A DNA stretch of 64,000 bases. Source: JAPOXR01 sp963664715. Its GTDB lineage: Bacteria > Pseudomonadota > Alphaproteobacteria > Rhodobacterales > Rhodobacteraceae. Positions 15,809-26,035 of the stretch are shown here, in pieces. The position numbers and the translations under genes are program-made. Location of the stretch: NCBI GenBank assembly GCA_963664715.2, contig CAXXUY010000009.1, positions 62,001 through 126,000 on the forward strand, read 5' to 3'. The notes beneath the pieces are model-generated. The model was not told the DNA's origin. It saw only the letters and a program-made list of their open reading frames with translations, and did no database searches. Position 1 is the first letter of the stretch; every line of letters starts with the position of its first letter.

Positions 15809-18622
15809 ATGAACCAGCCTGCTGTGGAATTGTCTCCTGTCGTTTCCGACGAAATCAGGAAATCAACCTGCTACATGTGCGCGTGCCGATGTGGAATTGA
15901 CGTCCATCTGAGAAATGGCCGGATAAGATATATAGAGGGCAACCGTGACCACCCGGTGAACAAGGGAGTGCTCTGTGCAAAGGGCTCGGCCGGAATGCTG
16001 CACCTCGAGTCGCCGGCACGGCTGACATCACCACTTTTGCGCACCGGCCCGAGGGGAAGCGGCCAGTTCGAGGAAATCAGTTGGGAACAGGCCCTGGACA
16101 CTGCCGTGAAATGGCTGGCCGAAACCAGATTGAAGGATCCAAAGGGCCTGGCGTTCTACACCGGCAGGGATCAGAGCCAGGCATTGACTGGCTGGTGGTC
16201 CCAGCAATTCGGCACCCTCAACCACTCCGCACATGGCGGTTTCTGCTCCGTCAACATGGCGGCAGCGGGAATCTACTCCATCGGCGGTTCCTTCTGGGAA
16301 TTCGCCCAGCCGGATTGGGAACGGACCCGGTTGCTGCTGCTGTTCGGGGTTGCCGAGGATCATGACTCCAATCCAATCAAGCTCGGCCTGTCTGAAATGC
16401 GCCGAAACGGAGCGAGAATCGTGTCCGTCAATCCGGTTCGCACCGGATATTCGGCCATTGCCGACACCTGGCTCGGGATACGTCCCGGAACCGACGGCCT
16501 CCTGATCCTGTCTCTGGTCGGCGAACTCCTGCGGAAACGAAAGATTGATGTTGCCGCGCTGCAGCAGCGCACGAACGCGCCCTGGCTCGTGAACATGTCC
16601 CCGGGTCCAGATTTCGGCCTGTTCGTACGAAGTGATGACGGAAGGCCGCTCGTGCGCGATTCTGTCACGGGAACGGCTGTTCCGTTCGATCAGCCCGGAG
16701 CCGTCCCGGCACTCACAACCGTCAACGGCCAGGCCGGGAACGTTTGTGCAACGACGGTATTCGAACTGGTGACGTCAAAGTATCTCGACCGGCAATACCA
16801 CCCCGAAGAAGTGGCGCATCGCACCGGAATATCGGCCGCCGCAATCCGCGGCCTGGCTGCAGAGATCGCGCGTGTGGCCTTCGACGAGGCCTTCGAACTC
16901 GACATACCCTGGACTGATATGCGCGGCGTTCGCCACTCCCGAACACTGGCAAGGCCCGTTGCCCTTCATGCCATGCGAGGCATATCGGCCCACGTCAACG
17001 GTTTTCAGACCTGCCGGGCGCTGCATCTGCTGCAGATGCTGATCGGCGCCGTTGACTGCCCGGGGGGCACAAGATTCAAGCCGCCCTATCCGAAACCGGC
17101 GGAATCCCACCCGAGGCCAGGCAGGCCACGAAAGCCAGGCGAACCCCTGACCGGACCGCCATTGGGATATCCACTTGGCCCCGAGGACCTGCTCGTTGAC
17201 GAGCAGGGGGAAGCGCTTCGGTTGGACAGGGCATTTTCGTGGGAAGCACCACTTGCGGTTCACGGGAAGTTGCATGCCGCAATCCCGAATGCGGCCCAGG
17301 GCGTGCCCTATTCGGTTGATGTCATGTTTCTCTACATGGCAAACATGGCGTGGAATTCATCCATGAACACGCCTGCCGCCATGGAGGCACTGGCGGCCCG
17401 CGACCAGGAAGGCAAATACAGGATTCCGAGGCTCATTGTTTCCGACGCGTTCTGGTCTGAGACCGTGGCATTTGCCGATCTGGTGCTACCCGACACCACC
17501 TACCTAGAACGACATGACTGCATATCGCTTCTCGACCGGCCGATCGGTGAGCCGGACCTAGTCGCCGATGCGATTCGTCACCCGGTAGTTGCCCCGGACC
17601 GCGATGTCCGTCCGTTCCAGGACGTGCTGATTGAAATTGGCGCGCGGCTCGAACTGCCCGGATTTGTCGACGGATCCGGCAAGCCCAGATGGCGTGACTA
17701 TGCCCACTACATGGCAACCCGCGAGGTTCGGCCGGGCGTCGGCCCGCTTTCAGGCTGGCGCGGGGCCGATGGTTGCCTCGAAGGCAGGGGGGAGCCCAAT
17801 GAACATCAGCTTGACCGGTATATCGCGGCGGGTGGATTCTGGACAGGGAAGATCCCCGAGGGGGCTCAATATTTCAAGCACGTGAATGCTGCCTACCAGG
17901 AATGGGCAGTCGAGTTCGGCCTGTTCGACAAGCCCGTCCCATTCCTGCTCCAGCTTTACTCCGAGCCCATGCAGAAATTCCGTCTGGCGGCCGAGGGTCA
18001 TGGACAAGTCCTGCCACCCGAAAGTCTGCGCGGGCGCATTGCCACAAACTTCGATCCGCTGCCGCACTGGTTGCCGGCCCAAGAAGAGGATGCCGAGGAA
18101 TTCCCACTGAACGCAATTTCGCAGCGGCCGATGGCAATGTACCACTCTTGGGGCTCCCACAACCCGTGGCTTCGCCAGATCCATACGGAGAATTTCCTCT
18201 ATGTCCCCGCCGAGGTTTGCGACAGTCAGGGGTTGGTCGACGGCGACTGGATCTGGGCCGAATCCCGCATCGGCCGAATCCGGGTGAAGGTCAAGAGGAT
18301 GGAGGCGCTCAATTCGTCCACCGTCTGGACCTGGAACGCAATCGGCAAGCGCAAGGGCGCATGGACTCTCTCCGAAGATGCCCCAGAGGCCACCCGGGGC
18401 TTCCTCCTGAATCACCTGATTCCGGACCGCGATTCCGGGGGTAAATCGTCGAATTCGGATCCGATAACCGGTCAGGCGGCCTGGTTCGATCTGAGAATAC
18501 GGATTTCCAAGGCGGAGTTGGAACATGATACTGGCGGGCCGCAAGACTCCGTTCAAGGTACTCTCCCCGGAATCGGCAAACGAAATGATGTGCTCGAATA
18601 CGGCAAAGAGTGGTGCGGTTGA
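15809..18622 (+). CDS. soeA: Sulfite dehydrogenase molybdopterin subunit
   Basis: About 937 residues. It oxidises sulfite to sulfate at a bis-MGD molybdenum centre on the cytoplasmic side of the membrane. The N-terminal [4Fe-4S] ligands are in CYMCACRCGIDVHL plus CAKGSAG (C-x2-C-x3-C...C). GRDQSQALTGWWSQQFGT and HGGFCSVNMAAAGIY are signature stretches of Roseobacter SoeA, followed by the molybdopterin domains and the C-terminal dinucleotide-binding barrel (SQRPMAMYHSWGSHNPW). I chose the ATG giving MNQPAVELS, as in relatives, rather than the TTG 18 bp upstream. There is no Tat signal, which fits a cytoplasmic SoeA. It is the first gene of soeA-trpC-soeB-soeC. Confidence 0.9.
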   Translation: MNQPAVELSPVVSDEIRKSTCYMCACRCGIDVHLRNGRIRYIEGNRDHPVNKGVLCAKGSAGMLHLESPARLTSPLLRTGPRGSGQFEEISWEQALDTAVKWLAETRLKDPKGLAFYTGRDQSQALTGWWSQQFGTLNHSAHGGFCSVNMAAAGIYSIGGSFWEFAQPDWERTRLLLLFGVAEDHDSNPIKLGLSEMRRNGARIVSVNPVRTGYSAIADTWLGIRPGTDGLLILSLVGELLRKRKIDVAALQQRTNAPWLVNMSPGPDFGLFVRSDDGRPLVRDSVTGTAVPFDQPGAVPALTTVNGQAGNVCATTVFELVTSKYLDRQYHPEEVAHRTGISAAAIRGLAAEIARVAFDEAFELDIPWTDMRGVRHSRTLARPVALHAMRGISAHVNGFQTCRALHLLQMLIGAVDCPGGTRFKPPYPKPAESHPRPGRPRKPGEPLTGPPLGYPLGPEDLLVDEQGEALRLDRAFSWEAPLAVHGKLHAAIPNAAQGVPYSVDVMFLYMANMAWNSSMNTPAAMEALAARDQEGKYRIPRLIVSDAFWSETVAFADLVLPDTTYLERHDCISLLDRPIGEPDLVADAIRHPVVAPDRDVRPFQDVLIEIGARLELPGFVDGSGKPRWRDYAHYMATREVRPGVGPLSGWRGADGCLEGRGEPNEHQLDRYIAAGGFWTGKIPEGAQYFKHVNAAYQEWAVEFGLFDKPVPFLLQLYSEPMQKFRLAAEGHGQVLPPESLRGRIATNFDPLPHWLPAQEEDAEEFPLNAISQRPMAMYHSWGSHNPWLRQIHTENFLYVPAEVCDSQGLVDGDWIWAESRIGRIRVKVKRMEALNSSTVWTWNAIGKRKGAWTLSEDAPEATRGFLLNHLIPDRDSGGKSSNSDPITGQAAWFDLRIRISKAELEHDTGGPQDSVQGTLPGIGKRNDVLEYGKEWCG

Positions 18623-18810
18623 GAAATGTCGCGTGCAGTGAATTCAACTTTTGCAGGTTCATCCTTTCACTCGTCGAATGCTGGTTGCAAAGGTCGAGGA
18701 GACCGCCGCATGCGAGTTATTGAGTTTGCGAAGCCCGTTTACCCCTCGTTCAACATGCGGGTGCCGAATGCACTCTGCTTGGGGTACCGCATTTCTGCGG
18801 ACGGTTCGGT

Positions 18811-19635
18811 ATGAGCAGCGCACTCAAGACGATATGCGACAACAAGCGCTCAGAGGTCGCATCGCGAAAACAGCGCATGGGACTCGCCGAAGTCGAGAGC
18901 CGGGCCCGGGACGCATCGCCGACTCGCGGTTTTCATGCCGCGCTCAGGGCAAGGTCTGAGAAAGGAGAATACGGCGCGATCGCCGAATTCAAGAAGGGAT
19001 CGCCCAGCAAGGGACTGATCCGGGATGATGTAGCCCCGTCAGATGTTGCCCGGGCTTACGAATACGGCGGTGCCGCATGCGTTTCGATTCTGACCGACGA
19101 GCATTACTTTCTCGGAAGCGATGCCGATCTGATGGCGGCAAGAGAGGCGATTTTGCTGCCGGTGCTGCGCAAGGACTTCATGATCGATGTCTGGCAGGTT
19201 CCAGAGTCGAGAATGCTCGGCGCCGACTGTGTTCTTGTGATCATGGCGGCACTCGACGACATTCTTGCCTTGGAAATCGAGGCGGCAGCGTTCGAGTGGG
19301 GCATGGACGTGCTTGTCGAAGTTCACGATCGCAATGAACTGGACCGCGCCCTGAATCTCCGATCACCTTTGCTCGGGATCAACAATCGTAACCTGAAATC
19401 GCTCCAAACCAGCCTGTCAACCACAATTGAACTGGCTCCACTGGCGGCCGGTTCGGGACGACATGTGATTGCAGAAAGTGGCTTGCGCACGCCAAGAGAC
19501 CTGGCCGAGGCGTGGGATGCCGGCGCCAGGAGCTTCCTGGTTGGAGAATCACTGATGCGTAAGGACGACCCTGCCGCGGCGCTACGTGAGATGTTGACAG
19601 CGGACGGCGGCGAAGAAGGGGAGTCAGAGAAGTGA
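18811..19635 (+). CDS. trpC: Indole-3-glycerol phosphate synthase
   Basis: 274 residues. It converts CdRP to indole-3-glycerol phosphate in tryptophan synthesis. The TIM barrel is complete: AEFKKGSPSKG (substrate loop with the catalytic Lys), LPVLRKDFMID (Lys/Asp), DVLVEVHDRNEL, LGINNRNLKS (Asn) and VIAESGLRTPRD (Glu, Ser), so it should be active. It sits 188 bp after soeA, and its TGA overlaps the GTG start of soeB (GTGA), so soeB translation depends on trpC translation. In many Rhodobacterales trpC lies with trpD and molybdenum-cofactor genes; here it lies inside a molybdoenzyme operon, which is unusual. Confidence 0.93.
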   Translation: MSSALKTICDNKRSEVASRKQRMGLAEVESRARDASPTRGFHAALRARSEKGEYGAIAEFKKGSPSKGLIRDDVAPSDVARAYEYGGAACVSILTDEHYFLGSDADLMAAREAILLPVLRKDFMIDVWQVPESRMLGADCVLVIMAALDDILALEIEAAAFEWGMDVLVEVHDRNELDRALNLRSPLLGINNRNLKSLQTSLSTTIELAPLAAGSGRHVIAESGLRTPRDLAEAWDAGARSFLVGESLMRKDDPAAALREMLTADGGEEGESEK

Positions 19636-20378
19636 CGTCGCTGCCAAAGGAGACCCGAAGCAAGCTCGGCCTCGTCGTCGACCTGGACATCTGTGTGGGT
19701 TGCCATGCCTGCGTCGTCAATTGCAAGGCCTGGAATTCCGGTGGTTACGGCGCCCCGCTGGCCGACAGCGATCCCTGGGGAGCGGACCCGTCGGGCGCGT
19801 GGCTGAACCGGGTTCACGCGTTCGAGGCAGGCGAAGGCACCTCTGCTGCCGTCGTTCATTTTCCCAAGAGTTGCCTTCATTGCGACGATGCCCCTTGCGT
19901 TACCGTCTGCCCGACCGGCGCCTCCTTCAAGAGGTCGGAGGACGGAATCGTCCTGGTGGATGAATCCAAGTGCATGGGATGCGGCCTTTGTGCCTGGGCG
20001 TGCCCGTACGGAGCCCGGGAAATGGATCCGTCCGCCGGAGTCATGAAAAAGTGCACGCTTTGCGTGGATCGAATCTACAACCAGAACCTCCCGGAAGAAG
20101 ACCGGGAGCCGGCCTGCGTGAGGACCTGTCCGGCAAACGCCCGCCATTTCGGCGATTTTTCGGATCCGAGTTCGGCTGTTTCGCGGCTTGCAAGCGAGCG
20201 CGGCGGCGTTGACCTGATGCCCGAGCAGGAGACACGGCCGACGAACAAGTATCTCTTGCCAACGGAGAGAAGTGGGGCCGCAAAGCTGGAAACAGGAGGA
20301 AACGGCAGCACGGAAGAGGAGACAACGGAACTGTCCGGCATCCTTGCCTGGGTCGACCGGGCACTCGAACGCATTTGA
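19632..20378 (+). CDS. soeB: Sulfite dehydrogenase iron-sulfur subunit
   Basis: 248 residues. It relays electrons from the molybdenum subunit to the membrane anchor. Four ferredoxin-type Cys clusters are visible: CVGCHACVVNCKAWN, CLHCDDAPCVTVCPTG, CMGCGLCAWACPYGARE, and CTLCVDRIYN with CVRTCPANARHFGDF. This is the standard layout of DmsB/SoeB-type subunits carrying four clusters. The GTG start overlaps the trpC stop. It is followed 13 bp later by the membrane subunit. Confidence 0.92.
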   Translation: MTSLPKETRSKLGLVVDLDICVGCHACVVNCKAWNSGGYGAPLADSDPWGADPSGAWLNRVHAFEAGEGTSAAVVHFPKSCLHCDDAPCVTVCPTGASFKRSEDGIVLVDESKCMGCGLCAWACPYGAREMDPSAGVMKKCTLCVDRIYNQNLPEEDREPACVRTCPANARHFGDFSDPSSAVSRLASERGGVDLMPEQETRPTNKYLLPTERSGAAKLETGGNGSTEEETTELSGILAWVDRALERI

Positions 20379-20391
20379 TTGTCTGATCGCC

Positions 20392-21300
20392 ATGCATCCG
20401 GCAATTTCGATTATCCTGTTTACAACCCTGTCCGGGGCAGGTCTCGGTCTTGGATTCTGGTTCGGCCTGTTGTCCCCCGGTGCCAGTGACATCGGGACTG
20501 CGCTTGGCGCAGCTATGGCCATAATTCTGACAGGAACCGGCCTTTGCTGTTCGTTGTTGCATCTGCGCCGCCCCCTGCGGGCATGGCGGGCCTTGTCGCA
20601 GTGGCGCTCATCCTGGCTATCCAGGGAAGGCATACTGGCACCTGCCGGTGCGCTGGTCATTTTCCTTCATGGCATCGCGCTGTGGCAGGAATCGCCCGCG
20701 GCCCTTTGGCTGGGATGGCTGGCTGCGTTGCTCTGTGTTGCCGCCGTCTTTGCGACTTCAATGATCTATGCCCCGATGAGGGCGGTTCCTGCCTGGAACA
20801 CTCCTCTGACACCGCTGGTGTTCCTGTCTCTGGCCGCAGGTGGCGGAGCGACGATCGCCTGCGCAATGCCGGGAGTTCCGGGCTTCGAAAGGGACGGCTT
20901 CGCTGTTGCTGCCATCGCCTGCACCCTGACAGCCTGGGTGCTGAAGTTTGCATGGTGGAATCGCCTGGACCGGGTGGGACTGGGGTCCTCGACGCCGGAA
21001 ACGGCAACGGGACTGGGAAGTCACGGTCGCGTCCGTCTGCTGGAACGGCCCCACACCGGTTCGAATTACCTGCTTGACGAAATGGGCTATGTCGTGGCGC
21101 GCCGACATGCCACCAAGCTTCGGCGCATTGCACTGACACTTGGCTGCGCCATCGCAGTTCTAATGCTCTTGCTGGGCCTCGCCATCGGCAATGTTGCGCC
21201 CTTTGCGGCCATTGCAACCGTGTTCCACCTCGTCGGAACCGGGATTTCCCGATGGCTGTTCTTTGCAGAGGCGCGGCATGTGGTTACTCTCTATTACTGA
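20392..21300 (+). CDS. soeC: Sulfite dehydrogenase membrane anchor (DmsC-like)
   Basis: 302 residues with about eight hydrophobic helices (SIILFTTLSGAGLGLGFWFG; ALGAAMAIILTGTGLCCSLL; ILAPAGALVIFLHGIALW; and others). The spacing and the LHLRRPLRAWRALSQWRSSWLSRE-type loop (landmarks LHLRRPLRAW and SSWLSRE) are characteristic of DmsC/SoeC quinone-reducing anchors. I chose the ATG giving MHPAISIILF because it places the first helix at the N-terminus; an upstream start would overlap soeB by over 100 bp. It delivers electrons from sulfite to the quinone pool. It ends 188 bp from the convergent gltB. Confidence 0.9.
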   Translation: MHPAISIILFTTLSGAGLGLGFWFGLLSPGASDIGTALGAAMAIILTGTGLCCSLLHLRRPLRAWRALSQWRSSWLSREGILAPAGALVIFLHGIALWQESPAALWLGWLAALLCVAAVFATSMIYAPMRAVPAWNTPLTPLVFLSLAAGGGATIACAMPGVPGFERDGFAVAAIACTLTAWVLKFAWWNRLDRVGLGSSTPETATGLGSHGRVRLLERPHTGSNYLLDEMGYVVARRHATKLRRIALTLGCAIAVLMLLLGLAIGNVAPFAAIATVFHLVGTGISRWLFFAEARHVVTLYY

Positions 21301-21488
21301 CATTCGACACAGTCATTCCGGAGCCATTGGCTGCACCTTCATCCATGCAACCACATCTTTCGCCGGCTGACCTTGCGATTTCGAGATGCGTCCCGATTCT
21401 GCATTCGCAATGAAATGATCGGCATTTCAAACCACGGCAGGGGAACTGATCGCGAAAGCGTTGCAGTGTGACCACGGTGGCTTGTCGG

Positions 21489-24400
21489 TCAGGCAGATTT
21501 CGCTTCTACTGTCTCCTCAAGCGGATGGGGTAGTCTCGAAACCATTTCACTGGGACAGACCTGCAGGAAATTGTTCCGCTCATTCTCCCAGTTGTCGAGG
21601 ATTCGCGTCGCCTTTGCACTCTGCGTTTCTGCTGCATGCCGCTCGATCAGGCTGCGGCACTGCTCTTCCCAATGCGGTGAAGACAACGGAACGACAACCA
21701 GCGTCGCCATGTTGAACAGGATCTCGGCGTTTCCTTCCGGGTCATGAAGGTATGCCATCCCGCCGGTCATGCCCGCGCCGAAATTGGCGCCCACCGTACC
21801 AAGCAAGACAGCAACACCGCCGGTCATGTACTCACAGCCATTCGCACCGCAGCCCTCCACCACGACCTGGGCGCCGGAATTGCGCACGCAAAATCGCTCG
21901 CCTGCCCTGCCTGCGGCAAACAGGTAGCCGCCCGTGGCTCCGTACAGCACCGTATTGCCGATTATCGTGTTGTCGGACGGCACGAGCCGCGAGGCCAATG
22001 GCGGCCGAAGCACGAGGGTGCCACCGGACAGGCCCTTGCCGACATAGTCGTTGGCATCACCCGAAACTTCAATCTTGAGACCCCTTACGGCGAATGCTCC
22101 AAGTGACTGTCCCGCCGAACCCGTCAGTCTCACAGTCAGGTGGTCCGGTTGCAGCTGGTTGTTCATGCCGAACCTGGACACGATACGTGAAGACGTTCGG
22201 GCGCCAATCGTCCGGTCGGTGTTGCGAACCGTGTACGAAAGTTGCATCTTTTCACCGCCATCGAAGAAGTGTTCAGCATCGGTGAAGATTTCCTCGTCAA
22301 GCGTCGACTGCACTTCATTTCGCGGGCGAACCGAGCTGTGGGTGAGGCTGTTGTCCTCCAACACCTTCACCAGCAATGGGTTCAAGTCGAGATCGTCCAG
22401 ATAGTCGGCACCGCGAGATACCTGTGCCAGCAAGTCGGTTCTTCCGATGATCTCCTGAAGCGAGCGAGCACCTATCGAGGACAGGATTTCCCGGACTTCC
22501 TGCGCATAGAAGGTAATGAGATTGACGACCTTCTCCGCCGTGCCGGAGAATTTTTCCCGAAGCCGCTCGTCCTGCGTACACACGCCGACCGGACACGTGT
22601 TTGAATGGCATTGTCGGACCATGATGCAACCCATTGACACCAGGGCGGCAGTTCCGATGCCAAACTCCTCTGCACCAAGCAATGCGGCGATCACGACATC
22701 GCGCCCAGTCCGCAACCCGCCATCCGTTCGCAGGGTAACCCGGTCCCGCAGGTTGTTCAGCGTCAGAACCTGATGCGTCTCGGCAAGTCCAATCTCCCAG
22801 GGAAGTCCGGCATACTTGATCGACGTCGCAGGTGAAGCCCCGGTTCCGCCATTGTGGCCGGATATCAGGATGACGTCGGCCTTGGCCTTGGCAACGCCCG
22901 ACGCGATCGTTCCGATACCCGTGGCGGAGACCAGTTTCACTGTCACCTTTGCCCGCGGGTTGATCTGCTTGAGATCGTAAATCAGCTGCGCAAGATCCTC
23001 GATCGAGTAGATGTCATGATGCGGTGGCGGAGAAATCAGGGTGACGCCCTTGGTCGAATGCCTGAGCCGCGCAATCAACTCGGTGACCTTCATCCCGGGT
23101 AGCTGACCACCCTCGCCCGGTTTTGCACCTTGGGCGATCTTGATTTCCAGCTCTTCGCAATTGTTGAGATATTCGGCAGTGACACCGAACCTGCCGCTGG
23201 CCACCTGCTTGATCCTGGCCGAGGGATTGTCGCCGTTCGGGTCGGACTTGAAATGCGCCGGGTCTTCGCCGCCTTCACCGGAATCGGATTTTGCCCCGAT
23301 CCGGTTCATGGCGACGTTCAATGTCCGATGTGCTTCCGGACTCAGTGCACCGAGCGACATTCCCGGAGTGACGAACCTCTTCCTGATCGCCGTGATCGAT
23401 TCGACTTCCTCCAGCGGTGCTGGATCAGATGTCTTGCCGATTTCCAGCAAGTCCCGAAGGTGTATGGGTGGCTTCGCCCGGATCTGCTCGGAGTACTTCT
23501 TCCACAGGCCGTAGCTCGACCTGTCGCAGGCGGTCTGAAGCGTATGCATTGCGCGCGCCTCCCACGCATGGGTCTCGCCTGAATGGCGAGCCTTGTAGAA
23601 GCCGCCGACCGGTAGCGTCGCATGGGCTGTTCCCCAACTCCGCCTGTGCACGGAGAGCAAATTGCTCAGCAAACCCGAGACGCCGATGCCCGAGATGCGG
23701 CTCTGCATGCCCGGAAAGTGTTCGGCGACCATGGCTCTTGAGAGCCCGACCGCCTCAAAATTCAGCCCGCCCCTGTACGAAGAAATCACTGAAATCCCCA
23801 TCTTGGACATGATCTTCAGCAACCCCTGGTCAATCGCCTCCCGGTAGCTCGCAACTGCGTCGTTCAGATTCATGTCCAGCAGATTGCGTGAGATCCTGTC
23901 AGCAAGTGAATCCTGGGCGAGATATGCATTGACCGTCGTTGCCCCGCATCCGACAAGCACGGCAAAGTAATGCGGATCAATGCATTCCCCGGACCGGACA
24001 TTGATCGATGTGAAGGTACGGAGCCCTTGCCTCGTGAGCCAGCTGTGAACGGTGCCAACTGCAAGTATCATTGGCAACGGCACTCTGTCGGGGCCCTGAT
24101 CGATGTCCGAAAGGACAATGTGGCCGGAACCTGATCGCACTGCGTCCTCGGCCTCGCTCCGGATGCGATCGAGCGCCGACTGGAGCGCATCATCCTTGCC
24201 ATCGGCAGGGAAGGTGCAGTCGATTTCGACAACGGATTCGCCGAAATATCCCATGACCGCGTCATAAGTGCCATTGCTCAGGAATGGGGTGTCATACACT
24301 GCAGCTGTAAACTGGCTGCTTCCTTCATCGAGCACGTTCCTCAGATTGCCGAACCTGGTCTTCAGGCTCATCACCCTGTGCTCGCGCAGGGAATCGATCG

Positions 24401-26024
24401 GCGGATTGGTCACCTGGCTGAAATTTTGGCGGAAGTAGTGGCTCAGCGGCCGATAGTTCGAGGACAGCACCGCCGGGGGAGTGTCATCTCCCATGGAGGC
24501 CACGATCTCCTTCCCCTCTTCCGCCATCGGCGCGAGAACCGTTTCGAGTTCCTCGAGCGTAAAACCCGCCATCAACTGGCGGCGCCTGAGTTCATCTCCC
24601 GAAAACAGCACCTTTTCCGATGGAGTCCCGACGACATCCTCCAACTCCTGGATGTTGCTGGTCCATTCCGCATAGGGCTGGCTTGCGGCCAGCATGTCCT
24701 TGATCTCGTGATCATGGAAGAGCCTGCATTCCTTCAGGTCGACCGCAACCATCTGACCCGGACCCAGCGCACCCTTTTCTGCGACACTCGACTCGCTGAC
24801 CGTCACCATCCCGGTTTCCGAGCCAGCATAGAGCAGACCGTCATCGGTCACAGTATAGCGGAGAGGCCTGAGTCCATTGCGGTCCATGCCCGCACAAACC
24901 CAGCGCCCGTCCGTCATCGCAAGTGCGGCCGGACCATCCCACGGCTCCATGATCGCGTTGCAGTAGTTGTACATGTCGCGCCAGGCCTGCGGGAGTTCCC
25001 TGGCCTTCTTTGACCAGGCTTCGGGCACAAGCACGGTCTTGGTCATCGGCGCACTGCGCCCGGCCCTGACCATCACCTCGAATACCGCATCGAGTGCGGC
25101 CGAGTCGGAAGCACCCTGCGCGACGACGGGCCTGATGTCGTCGGCATGCTCGCCAAAGCTGGCCGAGGCCATCCTGATCTCGTGGCTCATAAGCCAGTTC
25201 AGATTGCCCTTCAGCGTGTTGATTTCGCCGTTATGCGCCAGCGTCCTGAATGGCTGGGCCAGCCACCACTGTGGAAACGTGTTTGTCGAGTAGCGCTGGT
25301 GGTAGATCGCGAACGCGGAAATAAAACCCTCGTCCTTGAGGTCGGGATAGAATTCCGCAACCTGTTCCGCGAGCATCATTCCCTTGTAGATGATGGACCT
25401 GCAGGAAAGTGAACAAATGTAGAATTCGGAAATCTGGGCAGCCGCAACTTCCTTTTCGATACGCCTGCGGACCAGGTAGAGGTCCCTTTCGAATTCCTCT
25501 TCCGAACGGTCCTTGTCGTCCCGAATGAGTATCTGTTCGATTTCCGGTCTGGTCGCGTCGGCCTTTTCGCCGAGCACGGACGTGTTCACGGGAACATGGC
25601 GCCAACCATAGATTCCATGACCCATCCTGAGGATTTCGGATTCGACGATTGCCCTGCACGCCTCGACAGCGAGGAAATCGGCCTTGGGCAGGAATACCAT
25701 TCCGACCGCGATCCGACGGTCCGGATCCGCCACGTGGCCAGTTCTTCCGATTTGATCCCTGAAGAATCCATCCGGAATCTGGACGTGCAATCCTGCCCCG
25801 TCACCGGTCATTCCGTCAGCATCAACGGCCCCCCGGTGCCATACAGCCTGCAGGGCCTCGATTCCGTTTTCAACGACCTTCCGGGATTTTCGCCCGTCGA
25901 TAGCGGCAACCAGGCCGACACCGCAGGAATCGTGCTCGAACTGCCCGCTGTAAAGGCCGCGCAGTTCGAGATCATCTCGTCTTGCCTGTTCCGCCTGTCG
26001 CCAGCCTGGTTCAAGTTCATTCAT
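21489..26024 (-). CDS. gltB: Glutamate synthase [NADPH] large subunit
   Basis: About 1,511 residues, full length. With GltD it makes two glutamates from glutamine and 2-oxoglutarate. Cys34 in FEHDSCGVGLVAAIDG becomes the N-terminal nucleophile of the class II glutaminase after propeptide removal. The central domain follows, then the FMN-binding synthase domain (SGHNGGTGASPATSIKYAG), the 3Fe-4S ligands (CIMVRQCHSNTCPVGVCTQ) and the C-terminal GXGXG-type beta-helix (GKGLSGGTLVLRPP; GATGGYLFAAGRAGERF). The ATG at 26024 has AGGGGGAAGG just upstream; a TTG 15 bp earlier is less likely. It is second in the gltD-gltB operon, 11 bp after gltD. Confidence 0.95.
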   Translation of the reverse strand: MNELEPGWRQAEQARRDDLELRGLYSGQFEHDSCGVGLVAAIDGRKSRKVVENGIEALQAVWHRGAVDADGMTGDGAGLHVQIPDGFFRDQIGRTGHVADPDRRIAVGMVFLPKADFLAVEACRAIVESEILRMGHGIYGWRHVPVNTSVLGEKADATRPEIEQILIRDDKDRSEEEFERDLYLVRRRIEKEVAAAQISEFYICSLSCRSIIYKGMMLAEQVAEFYPDLKDEGFISAFAIYHQRYSTNTFPQWWLAQPFRTLAHNGEINTLKGNLNWLMSHEIRMASASFGEHADDIRPVVAQGASDSAALDAVFEVMVRAGRSAPMTKTVLVPEAWSKKARELPQAWRDMYNYCNAIMEPWDGPAALAMTDGRWVCAGMDRNGLRPLRYTVTDDGLLYAGSETGMVTVSESSVAEKGALGPGQMVAVDLKECRLFHDHEIKDMLAASQPYAEWTSNIQELEDVVGTPSEKVLFSGDELRRRQLMAGFTLEELETVLAPMAEEGKEIVASMGDDTPPAVLSSNYRPLSHYFRQNFSQVTNPPIDSLREHRVMSLKTRFGNLRNVLDEGSSQFTAAVYDTPFLSNGTYDAVMGYFGESVVEIDCTFPADGKDDALQSALDRIRSEAEDAVRSGSGHIVLSDIDQGPDRVPLPMILAVGTVHSWLTRQGLRTFTSINVRSGECIDPHYFAVLVGCGATTVNAYLAQDSLADRISRNLLDMNLNDAVASYREAIDQGLLKIMSKMGISVISSYRGGLNFEAVGLSRAMVAEHFPGMQSRISGIGVSGLLSNLLSVHRRSWGTAHATLPVGGFYKARHSGETHAWEARAMHTLQTACDRSSYGLWKKYSEQIRAKPPIHLRDLLEIGKTSDPAPLEEVESITAIRKRFVTPGMSLGALSPEAHRTLNVAMNRIGAKSDSGEGGEDPAHFKSDPNGDNPSARIKQVASGRFGVTAEYLNNCEELEIKIAQGAKPGEGGQLPGMKVTELIARLRHSTKGVTLISPPPHHDIYSIEDLAQLIYDLKQINPRAKVTVKLVSATGIGTIASGVAKAKADVILISGHNGGTGASPATSIKYAGLPWEIGLAETHQVLTLNNLRDRVTLRTDGGLRTGRDVVIAALLGAEEFGIGTAALVSMGCIMVRQCHSNTCPVGVCTQDERLREKFSGTAEKVVNLITFYAQEVREILSSIGARSLQEIIGRTDLLAQVSRGADYLDDLDLNPLLVKVLEDNSLTHSSVRPRNEVQSTLDEEIFTDAEHFFDGGEKMQLSYTVRNTDRTIGARTSSRIVSRFGMNNQLQPDHLTVRLTGSAGQSLGAFAVRGLKIEVSGDANDYVGKGLSGGTLVLRPPLASRLVPSDNTIIGNTVLYGATGGYLFAAGRAGERFCVRNSGAQVVVEGCGANGCEYMTGGVAVLLGTVGANFGAGMTGGMAYLHDPEGNAEILFNMATLVVVPLSSPHWEEQCRSLIERHAAETQSAKATRILDNWENERNNFLQVCPSEMVSRLPHPLEETVEAKSA

Positions 26025-26035
26025 GTCCTTCCCCC

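Noticed and set aside
19323..20660. Leftward 445-codon frame over trpC, soeB and soeC
   Set aside because: It lies opposite three well-supported genes and has no recognisable fold or start signal.
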